This document shows, piece by piece, positions 43,933 through 58,489 of a stretch of DNA of 64,000 bases (position 1 is its first letter; each line of letters opens with the position of its first letter). The notes below the pieces were generated by a model. It saw only the letters and a list, made by a program, of their open reading frames with translations, was not told the DNA's origin and did not search any database. Location: assembly GCA_027604185.1 (NCBI GenBank), contig JADGKB010000016.1, forward strand, positions 62,001 through 126,000, read 5' to 3'. A program made the translations under genes and the position numbers. The stretch comes from Boothiomyces macroporosus. Taxonomy: Eukaryota; Chytridiomycota; Chytridiomycetes; Rhizophydiales; Terramycetaceae.

Positions 43933-43984
43933 GAAGTGAAAAATTGACGTAACTTTGATAGGAATAGTGTTTTTATTAAGTTCA

Positions 43985-46900
43985 TTAATCATCTAATTGT
44001 AGTCTAGGTTTAGTAATACACTTACAATGAAGCCACTCCTCTCATAACCCAAAACTTTTCTGGCTTATCAGTTGGTAACCTGATTGGAATAACAAAGTTG
44101 GTCGAGTGCCCAGTTGTGGATAGCACCCCTCTTCTAGCACTTGTTTTGTAAATAGGACATCTATACGTTCCTTCGCTTCTGATTTCTGCCAGCAGGATTG
44201 GCTTGAACCAAATAATAGGTAAAGCGTCGTACAGAATCTTGGGGAGAGAGTCAGCTAGTAGGCCTTTCTCAGTGTTCCATTTTGCTCCTTCCAAGAAAAG
44301 TCCATTGACATAAACACCGTTCTCAGGAGACACATCAGATGAAGTAATCGTCAACACTTCGAAATTAACACCTAGCTCATCGATAGGAATAGTATTCTTT
44401 CTTGCATAGTTTTGGAGCATAGCTGCGGGTTAAATATAACGATACCTGTGATGAATGACTGTGTAAAAAAGAAACCTGACATCCAGAATACTTTTGGGCT
44501 GCCATTATCAAACCAACTTTGGAAGAATGCTAATCTTTGAACTAGATCTGATATATAACCACCCAAAGGTTTTAACGACGGATAAGACTTACTTGCCCAC
44601 ATTGCAGGAACTCTTCCAACCAGCATGCTTTTACACACTTCTTCCAATTCAGCTGAAAGAACGACTAAGCCTTTAATTGCCTTTTGCACATTTTGTAAAC
44701 TGGTGAGTATAACTTGGATCAACCTGTTGAATCTGATCATCTCTTGAATCAAAACTGTGTTCATACTTTCGTCATAGTTGACTGGATATTTTTTCATAGC
44801 AGCTTCAATGCTAAATGGCTTCGCGATTCGAGATAGAATGTCACTTGAAACTTCAATTAATATTTCATCGTTGGTCTTTCCGCTTCCTCCCGATGAGCCA
44901 GACTTTTCCAGAGTTTTTATTACCGATTCGAAAAGCTGGCGAGTCTCTGAAAGCTGTCGTGCAATATCTCCATTGTCATGAATTCCAAATATCTCTGGAC
45001 TTTGATTCAGCGGCAAGTTTTTAATGTATTCCAAATACTGTTCATACTTTCCTTTTGGTGGTGCATAGTAAATGCCGGAAGAAGAAAATTTGTAATTTGG
45101 ATCTTCAACAATTGCAGGACAGTAAAAGTTGGTCAAAAGGCACATTAAGGTACGTCTATCTTGATCATCTGTAACCCTTCCTCCGTAATTACATTCTCCC
45201 GTTAGATAAACTAATGCTTTAAACGGTATTTCTTGATATTCGTCTAAAAACATTTGCAGCTGTCTCATACTGATTCTTAAATCTGATTCATTAAATTCAT
45301 AAGGGATGTTCCATCCTAATGGACCAAAGTTCCTCCTTTCCTGCACAATGGCATGAAAAGTGCAAAGTCCGAATAAAAGCTTCTCCCATTCTGCTGCCTT
45401 CTTGCATCCGTTGAAAAATTTCTCGTCAGAGATCGGATCACTTAGGTAACTCTTTAGAATATTCGCTTTTATCCCCTTTGGCGGTTCATTGGTCATCTTT
45501 ACACCATTTTGAAGGATTGAAGAAGGAAAGTTGGAACTTGGATAACTGGTTAACCACAATCTAAAGTCCCTGTGGGTTGTTGTACTGCTGCTATTATCAT
45601 CGATTATTTTTTCTAAAGTTGATAGCCAACTAACTGCCAAATGACAGTTTTGCAGGACTATCCAAGTTCCTTCCTTTTGAGCTTGTTTGATCATACTGGC
45701 TGCAATTGGTCCTTGTCCTTGGCCTAAAGAAATAGATTGACATTTGTTGCCTTGGAATCCTTTGTCGTCCGCAAATTTCAGTAATCTAATGTTAAGAGTA
45801 CGTTACTGTGCCATTGGGTCCACCCCAGGAGATAGAATGAAAATCAATGGACTCTTGCTACTAGAATCTTCGAAACTACCACTCAAGTCAAAAGTAGGAG
45901 GTTCGATAAACTTGTGGCCCAATTTAATCTTCACAAAGGTTTGAACCGCAGGGATAATCTTTTCATTTCGCAGCGATCGAATTACTAATAGTTTTTGGAA
46001 GTCGTTCAGGTTTGCCCATCTTCCAGGGAACGGCTTATCATTCAATTCTGGTGTTTCCAGTAAGTTTCTCCAATCAGCCACTCTAAATTCATCAATAAAT
46101 CCCTTGAAAGATGGCAAATTGGATAATTTTGCTAGTTCCGACCAAGACTTTTCTGATATTAAGGTTGGCTCTGGGTTTGGAACAGAAGTTGCGCTGAAAC
46201 CAATGCCTCCAGTGGTCAAGTGATTGAATTCCGAATCGTCAAGCTCGCCATGATTTTTCAATATTGTGGTGCATAACAAGAACGAGAACAGCAGCTTGTC
46301 CTTCTCAAACAGAGATCTACAAACGTTGCAATATAACGAGTAAGTAAAGAAGGACTCCAAATTTTTTAGTCTTCTTTTCAAGTTGCTGGATTTGGTCGAT
46401 AAGTTTATCGAATTGTTAAACAAGTCGATAAACCATGTAAGAGAGTATTGGTACATTGGATCTATGTTTGCCAAATCAGCAATGCAGAAAAAGAGCACGG
46501 AAGAATGATTCGCAATTGGTCTGTATGATTCACGCGTCTCGTCGATTTTCTTTTCTGTTTCTTCAGCTATTTTTTGCTTTTCAAACAATTCCACAGAAAT
46601 GACTTTGGAAGATGACAAAATCTCGATAGCAGTTTCATTTTCAAGAATATTTCCGTCTGCTGACAATATTTGAAGAATTTGGTCCTCGATTTCTTTTAAC
46701 TTTCTCTTGTTTTCTGCACTTTGTAATATTAACTGCGTTTTCTCTTCCTCCAACTCTGGTCGTTCCCGTGCCACCACATTACCCAAAAGCTGGTCTTCCA
46801 AACCTTCAGTAGTAATCATAAAGTTCAGCAGCGAAATTTTGACACTCGTTTCAGGAAGATAGTGAGGATTTCGAAGTTTTGTGGTAATGTACAGCCTGAA

Positions 46901-49900
46901 GCTTTCAGCATACTCTATTACTGAATCCCCTAATCGGATACAAGTTGCTCCGCCAGATTTGAATGTGTTTTTCTGCAAAACAGAGTCTAAAATTGGGTCC
47001 AATTCTTCCTTGATGTTTTCAAGCAACACTGGCAATCCAAATGTAATGGCGTTTTCCAAGTTACGTACAAAATCAGCATCTGTCAATTTAATAATGACCA
47101 ATTTATGATCCTTTTCCATATTCTTTACCCATTTGTTTGCTTGCCCTTGTGGATCGATCATTAGTGGCCATCGTCTGGCATTTGAGACTATAATTCCGTT
47201 ATCAATTGAGAAGTTATCTGTTGGTAGTCCAGCTATAGCCCAGTCCCTTATTTTAATAGGGTCACCAAGAACTTTTGAAAAAACTAATGGCTTTGTGCAA
47301 GGCACATTGTATTCCTCAAGTTTTTCTACCCAGTTGTTGATACACTCTTGTCTGTATAACTTGGTGAAAGCACCCAAGTAAGCTATGATACCAGCAGAGA
47401 TTAATACATCCCCAGTCAAATTGTGGAGTGTTCCGTCCAACTGCTCCACTACTTCTGTCCATCTTTGTTTCTCTCCTCCCAATCCTGCAAGTAGCTTCAA
47501 AGCTCTATCCAACTGCTCACTGCAGGACTTTACTTCCTTTTCTAGTCGATCTTTCTTATCTGCAAGTTGTTGCAGATTGTCATTGAGAGCCTGTAATCTA
47601 TCAACCACTTCTTTCAAAAGTGCTCGTTTCTCATTCAGTACGACCATTGTTGCGGCAAGCTCCGTTTCAGCCTTTGCTAATTCTGCTTGCTTTGGCGCTA
47701 CTACTTTGATAACCCGATCATATGCTTCCATTGCAAGAACCCAACTACACAACCCTTCGGCAGCAGATGACGCGTTCTTTACCTTTTCTGGTTTGAACTC
47801 TGGGTTGGGCATGTATACATCTCTAATCTTCTTAATAATAGCCGGAGCTATATTGTCCTTGTCGTATGTTTTCAAGACACTCAGGAAACCTGGGTCTCCC
47901 AAAAGTTTTTGGGATGGCTTCCAATAATCCTGAATCATTTTACCCGACCCAGTTGGATCTGGAATTTTGTCAGGCTTAATGTCTTTCATTACGCAAATGG
48001 ATTCCATGACTAACTTTACTCCAGCAGGTGGATTCTTCATACTTTTCACCAAGTCTATATCTGTTTTTTTCAATGTATCCAGGGCATTAAGTGCAGCATT
48101 TAATAATGGAATTGCCTCTGCCAAGTCATTTTCGCATTCCTTTTTCATTGCCTCGGATTGGGCAGCTTTGCTTGCAGCCACTGCTTCATCTGCAGAAACC
48201 GTTTTTCTAGTTGCTTCGACATCAACAGATTCTTTTTCAATTTTTACCAACATTGCTACAGTTTCTTCACTAGTTTTCTTTAGCTGTGGTTGCAGGTTGG
48301 TCAAATCAATCTGCATCTGAGATATTTGGTTTGCTGCGAACTGCAGTTTTTCCAAACCTCCAGAGTATCTTTTCCTGATAGTCAAGATTTTTTCTTTTTG
48401 ATTGAACAGCAGCTGTTTGTATGCTTGCAGCAGCTCGAGGTAACTGGTAGGAGTAACATAATTGTTTCTGGATAATGCAGCCAAGAATTTTGCAGACATT
48501 TTGATTGTATACTGGTGAAAGTGTTGACAAATATTGACTACTGCGCTTTGCAAGTTTGGCTCAATGTCCATATCACTGAAAAACTGCTTTGCGACAGCTT
48601 GGAGCGCATCATCTGGCCATGCTTGGAACCAATCAATAGTGCAACAATTTACGATGCTGGAGAACATTCGAAGTCTTGACCTAAAAGCTCCACCAATTGG
48701 CGACATGCAAAGTACAATATGAAGATTTTTCTTGACTCTTTCGATAAAGAAGTTGTATATTGCCATCGGGCTTCCATCTCCTTCCTTGCCTTCTTCCAGG
48801 GCTTGAGGGCCAAGTTTTTCAACAATGACTTGTCTTTCATCAAGTGTAAATAAGTTTGGAACATCCCCAGAATTCAAAAGACCGTTTACGTCTTCAATGA
48901 AAGATTCCTCTTTGATTTTCGTATCAGGGAATAGGAACACAGTCTTATTGTTATCCCTGCCAGCCATCAAAAGTAATTTTTTCAGATCTTCCCTCCATTC
49001 TGTCTTTGAATATTGTTTGGAAATTTCAATTTGGAATATTTCGTACTTTGCTATAAATGTCGATAGGAGGGTCAAGCTCTGTCTACCACTGCCCCCAACT
49101 CCGACCAAAAGAGCATTTCCACCTGGAAGTTTAAGAATACGGCATATCTTTGAAATATGTTCAATAGCAAACCTGAATAGTACAAGATTAAGCTTGGATT
49201 TTTTCACTTGATTGTACTCTGCAAGTTGAGACTTGCACATTTCTGTAATCTCGTCATAATTATTGAGCTCTTGATAAAAGTTCTCCTTTCCTGGTACTTT
49301 TGGCGCAACAAAATCTCCAAACATGATGTTTCTCATATCCTCTTCCTGAATAACCTTTCCATTTTCATCCGCACCAGTAGCAACTTTTTCAAATACCTTG
49401 TTTGGATCTACTTGGAAGAGATTCTTGATTTCTGTTTTGATAAATTCAAAAATCGCTCTTCTGTCTTCATCTTCAATCAATCGATCGTAATACACTCTGT
49501 TGACTTCATGAGACCATAGTCGTATTATTTCATCTTTTGCACTGAATGCTGCTGGGTGAGACAAAACAATTCCTTGTATTACCCGTGAGAAATCCCTCAA
49601 ATTGAATGTGTAATGGGTCTTTGCTGGGGAAGGTAGTAGATTCTCTACTGCCCACTGATAAACGTGCATTGTTGCGGTGACAATTTGAGTGCCCATTAAT
49701 CTAATCTCCTCTTCAAATTCAAATCGCTCAAAGTGCCACTTTACCACAGCATTGAAGATTGTTAGCATGGTATTTTCATCAAAAGAATTTATGACAATCT
49801 GATTGAAGTGTCTTTGGAATCTAGGAGTGATGAAATTCCTACCCCCACCAGGTGGCCCCATAGCAGATATTAATTGAATATCTATGAGATCGATCTTTGA

Positions 49901-52900
49901 GGTATCTTTTCTGTCGTACCAATTTCCATGATCGCAGAACTGTCTAAATAATTCAATTGGAGGCTGGGCACCATACTGCTCTTTTGCAGGCATATTTAAA
50001 TCGTCTATGAAAATGATAAACTTTTTGCCAAGAGGTGCTCCAAAAACACCTTTTCTTCTCTTGTCTAGTTTTGCCATTACCAAGTCTTGGATTTGGTTGG
50101 CGCTTGTTTGAGCCGAAAAGTTTATAAACATTGGAATGTAGATATTTTTAGGTATGCCCGTTAGCAGCTTTGTAGATATGTATTTTGACTTTCCTGTACC
50201 AGTAGGACCAACAAGGAGAAGAGGAACATCATTTCTAATCATAATGTCCATTAAATAGGTATATCTCGCAGTGTCCTTGGTTGATATCAAAATATCATTA
50301 AAGTCAGCTTCTGGAGAAATTGTGGCAGGTGTAATTGTGTCGGTCCAGAGCCTCCATTCGTCAATAAGCTCCTTGGTATTATATATGTAATCATATACCA
50401 AATGTTCCGTTGGTAATGGTGTTAAAAATGCAGGCTCCATCTTTGCAATTTTGTTTCTAACAAAAGAGTCGAACTTTGACTGACCAACAGAATCCAAGCT
50501 CCCACCAATCGACCAAGTCATGCAGAAAACAAACCAGGATTGTAATCTTTGGGGAAGTTGGAAATCTGAATCATTTGTTTCCATGGCGTTTTTGCTGATT
50601 AGTTCAAAGTGCGAGTTCAACAGTCTAATCAGTGAATTTACGAGTCCGATTTCAGAAGTTGGTGCCAACTCTTTGCATTCCATTCGGACAAAGTAAAGTG
50701 CTTCTGGAACAAAATAATCAAACAGCCCTTCTATTGAATTCTTTGCGTTCTGAGATAAATAAGTAATAGTATTAAACCAAGACAATAATAATGGCTTCCA
50801 TCCTAATCGTTGCGGCTCCATATAAACCATACCGCATCTACTGACAGTGGCCGGTGAAGCTACAGCTAAATCCATTACTTCAAACATCAAGCTCATTGTA
50901 TTTGATAATTGAATAATTTCTCCACTCATTAAACACAATTTTTTGTTGTCGTCAAGCACAGTATTCATGTTTTCAATCCAAATTGCATCAACAGGACCAT
51001 CAAAGACCACCCATTTTCTATCTGGACTGATGCTGCTGGCAAAATTTCTGAAACTGGTAGCTAAAACACCATCTGTCCACTCGTGGGATACTGGATCAAA
51101 TTGCCCGTATAATTGGCCCATTGTGATTGATTTGGGATTCAATACTTTGTACTGCACCTTTAGCCACTCTGTTTCACTTCCTTCCGGTTGATTAGACCCA
51201 ATTTCAGTCAGCGCATCCGCCAATACTTTGTATGCACTTGTTTTCCCAGAAAAAGGCTCTCCAACAAGCATATACCCGTGTCTCACCAACATCATTTCGT
51301 AGAGCTGGATTGTTTTTTCCACAAAAGCTGGCACCATTTGCAAGTTTAGCTTTTCGCAAGCCTTTTCAATTCCAGCTTCCAAGATTGCATAATCTGGTTT
51401 TGGCAGTACCACTCCTGGGAAAAGATCACTGGTGATTCCTTTGAAAAGAGAAATATCTTGAGACAAGAATTTTGGCAAATTGACATCAATAATTGAGCGC
51501 AGGACCAGGATCTGTTCATCTTCGTCTGGATACTTTAACTTTAGATTTCCTGCTGCTGTTAAAACACTCTTGACTGCTCTCATTCCGTAATCATAATGAT
51601 CTTGACTGGATAATTGCTCTGAACAGAGCCGATACGTTGCAGTAATTTTTCTTGCTAGATTTCTAGCCCCGATAAATCCGCACGAATACAAGGTAATTTC
51701 CGAAATAAGAGTGTAATCGGGAACCATCATAGCAACCGTTCTAAATAATGCTTTCAGATTGTCTGGCAATTCCGATCTTCCAGCGTAGCCAGGATTCATA
51801 GTAATAAACACCGCGCATTGGGGGTTCAATCGCAGTTGTGTTCCTTCGAATGAAAATTCTTTAACGCCCATAGCGACAGCTCTTTGAATGGTCAAAACTT
51901 GCTGGGCGACCACCGAAAGTACTTCAAGGTCGATTCTATTAAACTCATCAAAACAGGCCCAAGCGCCTGAAGAAGCCAGTCCTTTGAAGAACTTGCCCAT
52001 GGCCAAATAATCCAGTCCATCCGAGCAATTAAATACTACACATTGCTTTGCCAACGCTTTCGCCAAATCTTTTGTGGTTTCAGTTTTTCCAGTTCCTAAA
52101 TTTAAACTTTAGCTACCTGCTGGTCCTTCTGGTGCACCTCCAAGATTGAGATGCAAAGCACCAATGAGTGTTCTGTAACATCGATCAGTCAAAGGTGTTA
52201 TGACCAATCTAGCAGAATTACCCAAGTATTCATATCCGTATTTCTTGTGAGCATTAATCATTCGCACTATTACATTTCCGTCTTCCCAGTAATATCTCAA
52301 CTGAGACAGCCAAGAAAAATCATTCAACTCCTTTACTTGATCATTGATCAAGTTGTTGACCACATCTCTTGCATGTACATCTATTACCACAAGAGCACCC
52401 AGTGTGTATCTTGCCATTTTCGGGAGCTCACCTCTAACCAATTTGATGATTTCATTCAATTCATCGTTTGACTTTGCTAGATATGCCTCCATTGCCTGTT
52501 TCCCCTCCATGATTGCCTTTTCTAATCCAAGGGTCCAAAATATCTGACTGACTGCGATAACAACCTGACCTGGCCACTCTAATACGAATTTTTCCCTTGG
52601 ATTTTGTGTAAATGCGGTATACGCCAATTGTACGGTATGTTGAACACTGCGGATCATCATGCTTTCGACACCGCACAACCACTTTTCCACCGAGCCCTTT
52701 GCTTCAACTGTAGACACTTTTTCCACAAGGGGCAGCCTTTCCTTTTCAGAAGAGAATAAACTAACTATATCCAGGTTTTTATCAAATTCCAATGTAGCTA
52801 CCCCTTCAAAGCACTTTTTCAAATGAGGTTGAACTCTTGTTGGATCCTTTGTTTCGCTAAGAATTTCAAGCATTTCATCATTAGACAGGAAAAAGAATCT

Positions 52901-55900
52901 TGGGAAATATAATCTCTTGATCTCCAAATAAGAATTCAAGCCTTTGAGAATTTCTTCTAGGAAAACGGTGCTTTTCTGGAGATCTTCCAACAAGTTTGGA
53001 ATATCAGTGACTACCATGATGTGTCTGTCTTTGTTAATAGTCTAAATTAAATTGCAAATACCGTCATCATTTTTCTCCATCCAGAATCCACCATTTTGAA
53101 CTTTTTGCCCTCCTCGGGCATTTGATTCATGATGTCTTCGCTTGAAAAGATTGGTTCTAAATATAGCCAAGTTGCTTGAACTTTAAGCCATTCGTCAAAT
53201 ATTTCTTGAGAAAGAATGAGTTTTCTCTCCCACTCTTTAATTTGCTGCTCGAAAGGTTTGATATATGGCGAACTGCGCATACTCTGTGTTTTAACGATTT
53301 GATCGTCCAAAAGTTGTTGTGCATCATCTAGTCCAGCAAGGACAAATGTTCCCGATTCGCGATATGGCAATAAGATCAACTCTATTGGCTCCCATTCGTG
53401 TTGCATCTTTGTCAGGTTCTTTTCCAACGTATATTCTTTCGATGCAGCGTCACTACACTCTTGGAAAAGTGGAAGGAATGGTTCCAGGTTCAACTTTAGC
53501 ATTTTGCGTAAACTTGACTGGCTATCTGGTCGAATCTCAAATTTGGCGATTTCGCTCATCTTATCCCAGTGTCTTTCACGCATACCTGGATTACAGAGCA
53601 CCTGCATCAGAGGAATGTTGACAACAAACTCGTCCATTTTTTCCTTAATTCCGTTTGCAATTTTTTCTGAAGCTGGGGCATCAGAAATTGTACCCATAAC
53701 GCGATGCAAATCTCTTTTGATGGTATCAAGCTCTCCCTCGATTTGTTCGGCATCCAGCTCCAATAAGCTTCCATCCATCCAACGTTTATACCCTTTCTGA
53801 AAGTTAACTGCAGTGGTAAACAAAGCTTGAAATGGTTCTAAAGTGGCAAGAATTTTCTTTCTTTGAGGATAAGACGTAATTGGCCACCCAAACAGGGCTT
53901 CTTCCTTGTTGAATCCAGCAACAGTTTCCTGGGCAGTTTGAAGTTGTTTGGCCAAATTCTGTGCCTTTTTTACATAAAATGGCATTTCATCCAAATCTCC
54001 AACTTCGTGTAATTCATCGACCTGAGTTTTTAATTCTTCAAGCTCTTGCTCGAATTTGACTCTTCTTTCTTTTAGCAGATTCTCTGATTTTGATTTTGCA
54101 GATGTAATAATTTGATGATGGTGATCTAGAATAGGGGTTATCTTTTGTGGCCAAGTAAAAGTTATTGTATTCAGCTCCATGTGCTCGGCGGAAAGTGTTG
54201 TTAAACTGAATATACTCAATATTTGGTTTCTGGATTCATCCAAACATTGAAGTAGATCTGGTAATTCTACATTAATTATTTGCTCCATATATTCCATTTG
54301 CTCTGCCATTTCTTTGAAGCCATCGGGAATTCTGAGGGCTTTCTCTTGAATGACTTCGTACCTTTGGCAAATCTTTCGTTGATTAGTAATATTGTCATCG
54401 ATAATCTTTTGGATGAACCGCGATGAAATTTGGTTGATTCTATTGATAAAAACCCTATGCAATTCTGTGGTATTGATTTCTAGTAATACAAGTTCTTCTT
54501 TTTGTGGGAATTTGAGCAATTGTGTAATTAAGGCTTTGAATTGCTGTATTTCCTATTATAAAGTGAGTCTTACCATTAAGGTCTCTTCAAAGGTATGGGG
54601 CTCTTCAAAATAAGCTGCAACAGCTGTATCCAAGTGAGGAGAAAAAAGTTCGCAGTAGTAGTCATATCTATCAGTGAATTCTTTTGCAATCGCAAAGCTA
54701 TTTTTTGCGTATGATTTCAAAAATTCTACAGCGTCTTTGGAAATTTTTGGATCAAGTTCAACCGGAACAGAGGGCGAATCCCCCAATAAAATAGAAATAC
54801 TATCCGTAGCTTCGGAACTAAAGTCTCTTTGATCGAGTCCCGCAGTTTTGATTAGGTTGGCTTCTTTTTCAATAATCGGTTTTGATGACGGACTGAACAA
54901 AACTGATTCAAAAGCCGGTAGTGAATCCAAGGTTGATAGTAGAAACCTAATACTATCTGTCAATACTTCATCTATCTCTTCCAGCGGGGGATCAAATTCA
55001 ATCTTGTTGGTAGAAGTGTTAATTTCAAGTCGAACATTGAATCTAGGAGATTTTTGTTCTTTTGTTAGCCCATCCAAAACAACAGTTGCTTCATCATACG
55101 ACTTTAAATGCAGTTTGAACAAGTTTAGATAATCATCAAGTGATCGCTTGATAATCCCAATAAATTGATTGTGCAGAGAGGTTTGAAGCGATTTGAAGAA
55201 TGCACCTGGAGGTCTATCTACAGGAACGTTCTTTTTCTTAACAAAAAGCTTTGCAATGCATATGCGAGTAATATGAGACATCCAACTAACGTCAAGAATA
55301 ATTACCCATTCCAAACCGCGTTTCTGCACTTTTCTGTTTGCAAGAGCAATAGACTTCGGAACGAAGATACTCTATAAGGATCCCTTTGATTTCTAATTGC
55401 ATTGGTTTCAATTAATTGAAGGTTTGAAAACTTGAATCCGAGGGACAAGATTTCATGGTGAATTGGGTGAGTGATGAACAAATTATGTTCAAGGTAAATC
55501 TTGCTTTCGATATATTGCTGTTTCCATGCTTTGAATATACTGAAATCAAACTTTTCGACTTTCTTTTCCTTTCTATACTTAATTATTAAAGTACTTTTCG
55601 CCCGTTTTTGAAGGCCTCTTTAGGATATAATCAACCGATGATTGCCTACTTGATTCAATGAATTCGTCATTCACTTCATCCAAAAGTTGTTGGATTTTTT
55701 CTGGAAAGTGATTTTGGAGCTTCATTGGAATAAAAGCCAGGATATGGTCAATCCACGAATCATCCAAGTCAGCAACACCGCAAGTTTGAATGGTGTCGTT
55801 AAAGTAAGAGTAAAAGGCTTCTATTATTGCATCATCTCCAACATTCACTGGCTGTGAATTTATCAGCCTATTCAAAAGCTGATGCGTTCTTGGATCTGGA

Positions 55901-56524
55901 GCAAAACTTTGGGGCAAGTTGGTCAATAGCAATGTTGCATATTCATCTAGATTATCGTTCAATCACCTTTCTGAGCTGCCGCTTCACTGTTTTGTTGGTC
56001 GCTATAATCAAGAAACAATTACATTAAAAAATCAACTAATCGCTCTCTAAAATTCGTCTTCTTTTTTACTTCAGTAATCTCGCTGCGATTTTCCACTTTC
56101 TCTTCCACTTGCATTTTCAACTTGAGCAGCTTTTGTTTTTGAATGGATTCTTGTGGTGAATAATTCTTTGCGTTATCCAGTCTCATCCACTGCTCATCGA
56201 TTATATGAGAATGGTGCGTGTATTTCTTTGGTGGTGGTGGGTTTACTTTGATGCGTTCATACAAAGCTGGTGGCATCACCGTCTTGTTTTTCCTAGCACG
56301 TTGCGATGCTTTTACCAGTTCTTTATTAGCGGATATTCACCTTGTAATGTCATGGTATTTTTATATCCCTTAGATAGGCTGTTTTCCAAGTCTACATCTG
56401 TGGGTACATAGTCTGCGATACCCAACTTTTTTGGTGTAGTTGCAAACCTTTTTTCAGCTGTACTAGACCGTTTTTCTTCCATTGCTGGTTTATCATTGAT
56501 TGGTGCCAATGCTGGCTGCTGCAT
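43985..56524 (-). CDS. Axonemal inner-arm dynein heavy chain (DNAH3/7/12 type)
   Basis: 4,102-residue motor of the flagellar axoneme. Eleven introns of 20-23 nt; after removal the frame is open throughout. Seen in order: Pro-rich N-terminus ([13 protein letters not shown]), tail with [20 protein letters not shown], linker, AAA1 P-loop [17 protein letters not shown] (~residue 1,420) with [19 protein letters not shown] and [11 protein letters not shown]2 [14 protein letters not shown]3 [12 protein letters not shown] with FIDDLNMP, and AAA4 [11 protein letters not shown]. The stalk coiled coil follows around [19 protein letters not shown] with the microtubule-binding tip near MESICVMKD, then AAA5/6. 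It ends [31 protein letters not shown]. Length and C-terminus fit the monomeric inner-arm DNAH3/7/12 clade. The last 22-nt intron is needed to add LQLDD. Confidence 0.95.
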
Positions 56525-56723
56525 TGGTTTTTTTACTTTGAAAGATTAAGACGTGATGTCACTCAGGACGTGTTGGATTTCCCACACACTCTGATTAATT
56601 AAATGGTTCATAGCTTACAGTATATCAGCCGACGACTATGATGTGAAAGGTCTCAAGTTATACACGCTTTCATTTAACGCGCTAATTGTTTGGACACCAA
56701 ATTTGAAGCAAATATTTATTATT

Positions 56724-57818
56724 TTACAGAATGCTTGCCAATGATTGTTTTTGTTGATTAGTGAGATTAGGAAGAATAACATTCACGACCACACGCAAGT
56801 CTCCTTTTGAGCCTGGCATCTTGGAAATAGGCATGCCCTCTCCTTTGACCACGATTTCACTTCCAGGTTGGCACATACTATTTTGGCCACCACTGACAGT
56901 AATTGTTCTGCCATCAAGTTGGGTAATCTGCTTGGTAAATCCATTGTAAGCTTGTAGTAAAGTAATGTTAACTGTTGTTAGTAGATCATTGTCTTGTCTC
57001 TTGAAAGTAGGGTGTTCCTTTTCTTCAATCACAAATTCAAGATCCGTAGGGCCTTCAGGAGTTTCGTCTCCTTCACCAGCAAACTTGATCTTTGTGCCAG
57101 CTTTCCAGCCAGGTTTGAGATTGATTGTCAAGATCTTTTCTGCTTGAGAAAACTGTCCATTTTCAATGACTTTACGGGTAACTTTTAGTCTTTTTTCGCC
57201 TCCAGTGTACAGATCGTTTAGTGAAACTGGGAATGGTCGTTGAACTACGGGATTCTCTTGTCTTCTAATGTGAGGCCCTTCATCATACCTTTTGCGAGAT
57301 CCAGACATTCCACTGGTATTTGAAAACCCTCTTGGCATGCCTCCCATTCCTGGCATACCTCCACCCATTCCTGGCATTCCGCCAAACGATGCGAATCCAC
57401 CAGGGATTCCTCCAAAGCCACCCATATCATCATCGTCGCCGCCTGCTCCTCCAAATGCAGAGAAGAAAGTCTTGAAGATATCTTCAGGGTTTGAAGGACG
57501 GAATCCACCGCCAGATGAGCTAAAGCTAAATGTACCGCCTGGGAATCCTCCAGCAGGGAAACCACCTCCAGGGCCTCCTGGGCCGCCAGCACCTTTTAGC
57601 CCTTCTTCACCAAACTGATCATATACTGCCCTCTTATTCTTGTCGGATAGCACTTCATATGCTTCACTGATCTCTTTGAATTTCTTGTCTGCCATTTCCT
57701 TGTTGTCAGGATTTCTGTCTGGATGCCATTTCAAAGCTAGTTTACGATAGGCTTTCTTTAGCGCGTCCTCGTCGACGGTTTTTGGAACATCTAGAATTTT
57801 GTAATAATCTTTTCCCAT
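56724..57818 (-). CDS. SIS1: Type II J-domain co-chaperone (Sis1/DNAJB1-like)
   Basis: 364 residues, single exon. Seen: J domain 1-70 ([23 protein letters not shown] in KWHPDRNPD), Gly/Phe-rich region ~75-175 with repeats [17 protein letters not shown], then two beta-barrel substrate-binding domains ([30 protein letters not shown] segment [15 protein letters not shown]) and the dimerisation tail. It stimulates Hsp70 ATPase and delivers unfolded clients. The stop is followed by AATAATAAA within 10 nt. Higher GC and Gly-codon bias indicate strong expression. No consensus heat-shock element could be called with confidence upstream. Confidence 0.95.
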   Translation of the reverse strand: MGKDYYKILDVPKTVDEDALKKAYRKLALKWHPDRNPDNKEMADKKFKEISEAYEVLSDKNKRAVYDQFGEEGLKGAGGPGGPGGGFPAGGFPGGTFSFSSSGGGFRPSNPEDIFKTFFSAFGGAGGDDDDMGGFGGIPGGFASFGGMPGMGGGMPGMGGMPRGFSNTSGMSGSRKRYDEGPHIRRQENPVVQRPFPVSLNDLYTGGEKRLKVTRKVIENGQFSQAEKILTINLKPGWKAGTKIKFAGEGDETPEGPTDLEFVIEEKEHPTFKRQDNDLLTTVNITLLQAYNGFTKQITQLDGRTITVSGGQNSMCQPGSEIVVKGEGMPISKMPGSKGDLRVVVNVILPNLTNQQKQSLASIL

Positions 57819-58489
57819 TGATTTGAATTAAAAGAGTCTGTTGGAGCTTGCGTTCAATTTATTTGAGTTGGAAAGTCTCTAGAATCGCATGGAAAAATAT
57901 AGTGCCAAGCCACAAAAATTACTCACAGTGAGTAACTTCGAATTAAAGTCCGTAAGAATGAACCAGATGTTGCTCAGGTGATTGCATAATATATGATATC
58001 ATCATTGCTAGTCATTCAGATATTCTGCGATGATGGGATTGCATCCATCTTCCCAAGATACTAAAAGAGCATATTATGCGGGCTATTCTCACAACAATCT
58101 GCAATTCAAGTCAACTGAATGGTACGATAAAGATTGGTTTGGTTTGACTTTAAGATCTTGCAAAAAATAGCATAGCGGATATTGTCCACCAGCCGATAAA
58201 TTTAGATCCGTCTTGAGTTGAAAGTGCCATCCGGTTCGTATTGATGTGTCTAGTTTATTTTGAGCCAAATTTTATCCATGATGGTGTTTACCAACAAGAC
58301 ACGTCCACAATAACCCACAAATATCATATAGTGACCGCGTTTGCCGGTCGCCATAATCTTACACCGTTCATTTGATACAGCAGCACCGAGTGCCGCTGTA
58401 TTGTTTCATTTTTAGATTGTACTGTACTATTTTGGTTTTGCCATACGAACCCACGAAAATTTTCGTAATTTTTAACCCTCTCAAAATAA
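57819..58489. other. 671-bp intergenic region upstream of DnaJ and of the 58.5-kb gene
   Basis: Divergent 5' regions of two genes. It contains a 46-codon ATG frame at 58030-58170 (MMGLHPSSQDTKRAYYAGYS... ending LRSCKK) of protein-like composition but no known family, and no clear TATA box. Confidence 0.4.

Noticed and set aside
45944..52547. Several open frames of 60-180 codons on the plus strand opposite the dynein gene (for example 47385-47927)
   Set aside because: They are antisense shadows of a conserved coding region with strong homology on the minus strand; no family resemblance of their own.
57292..57618. 108-codon plus-strand Pro-rich frame opposite DnaJ
   Set aside because: It is the antisense of the Gly-rich region of the J-protein (Gly codons read as Pro).
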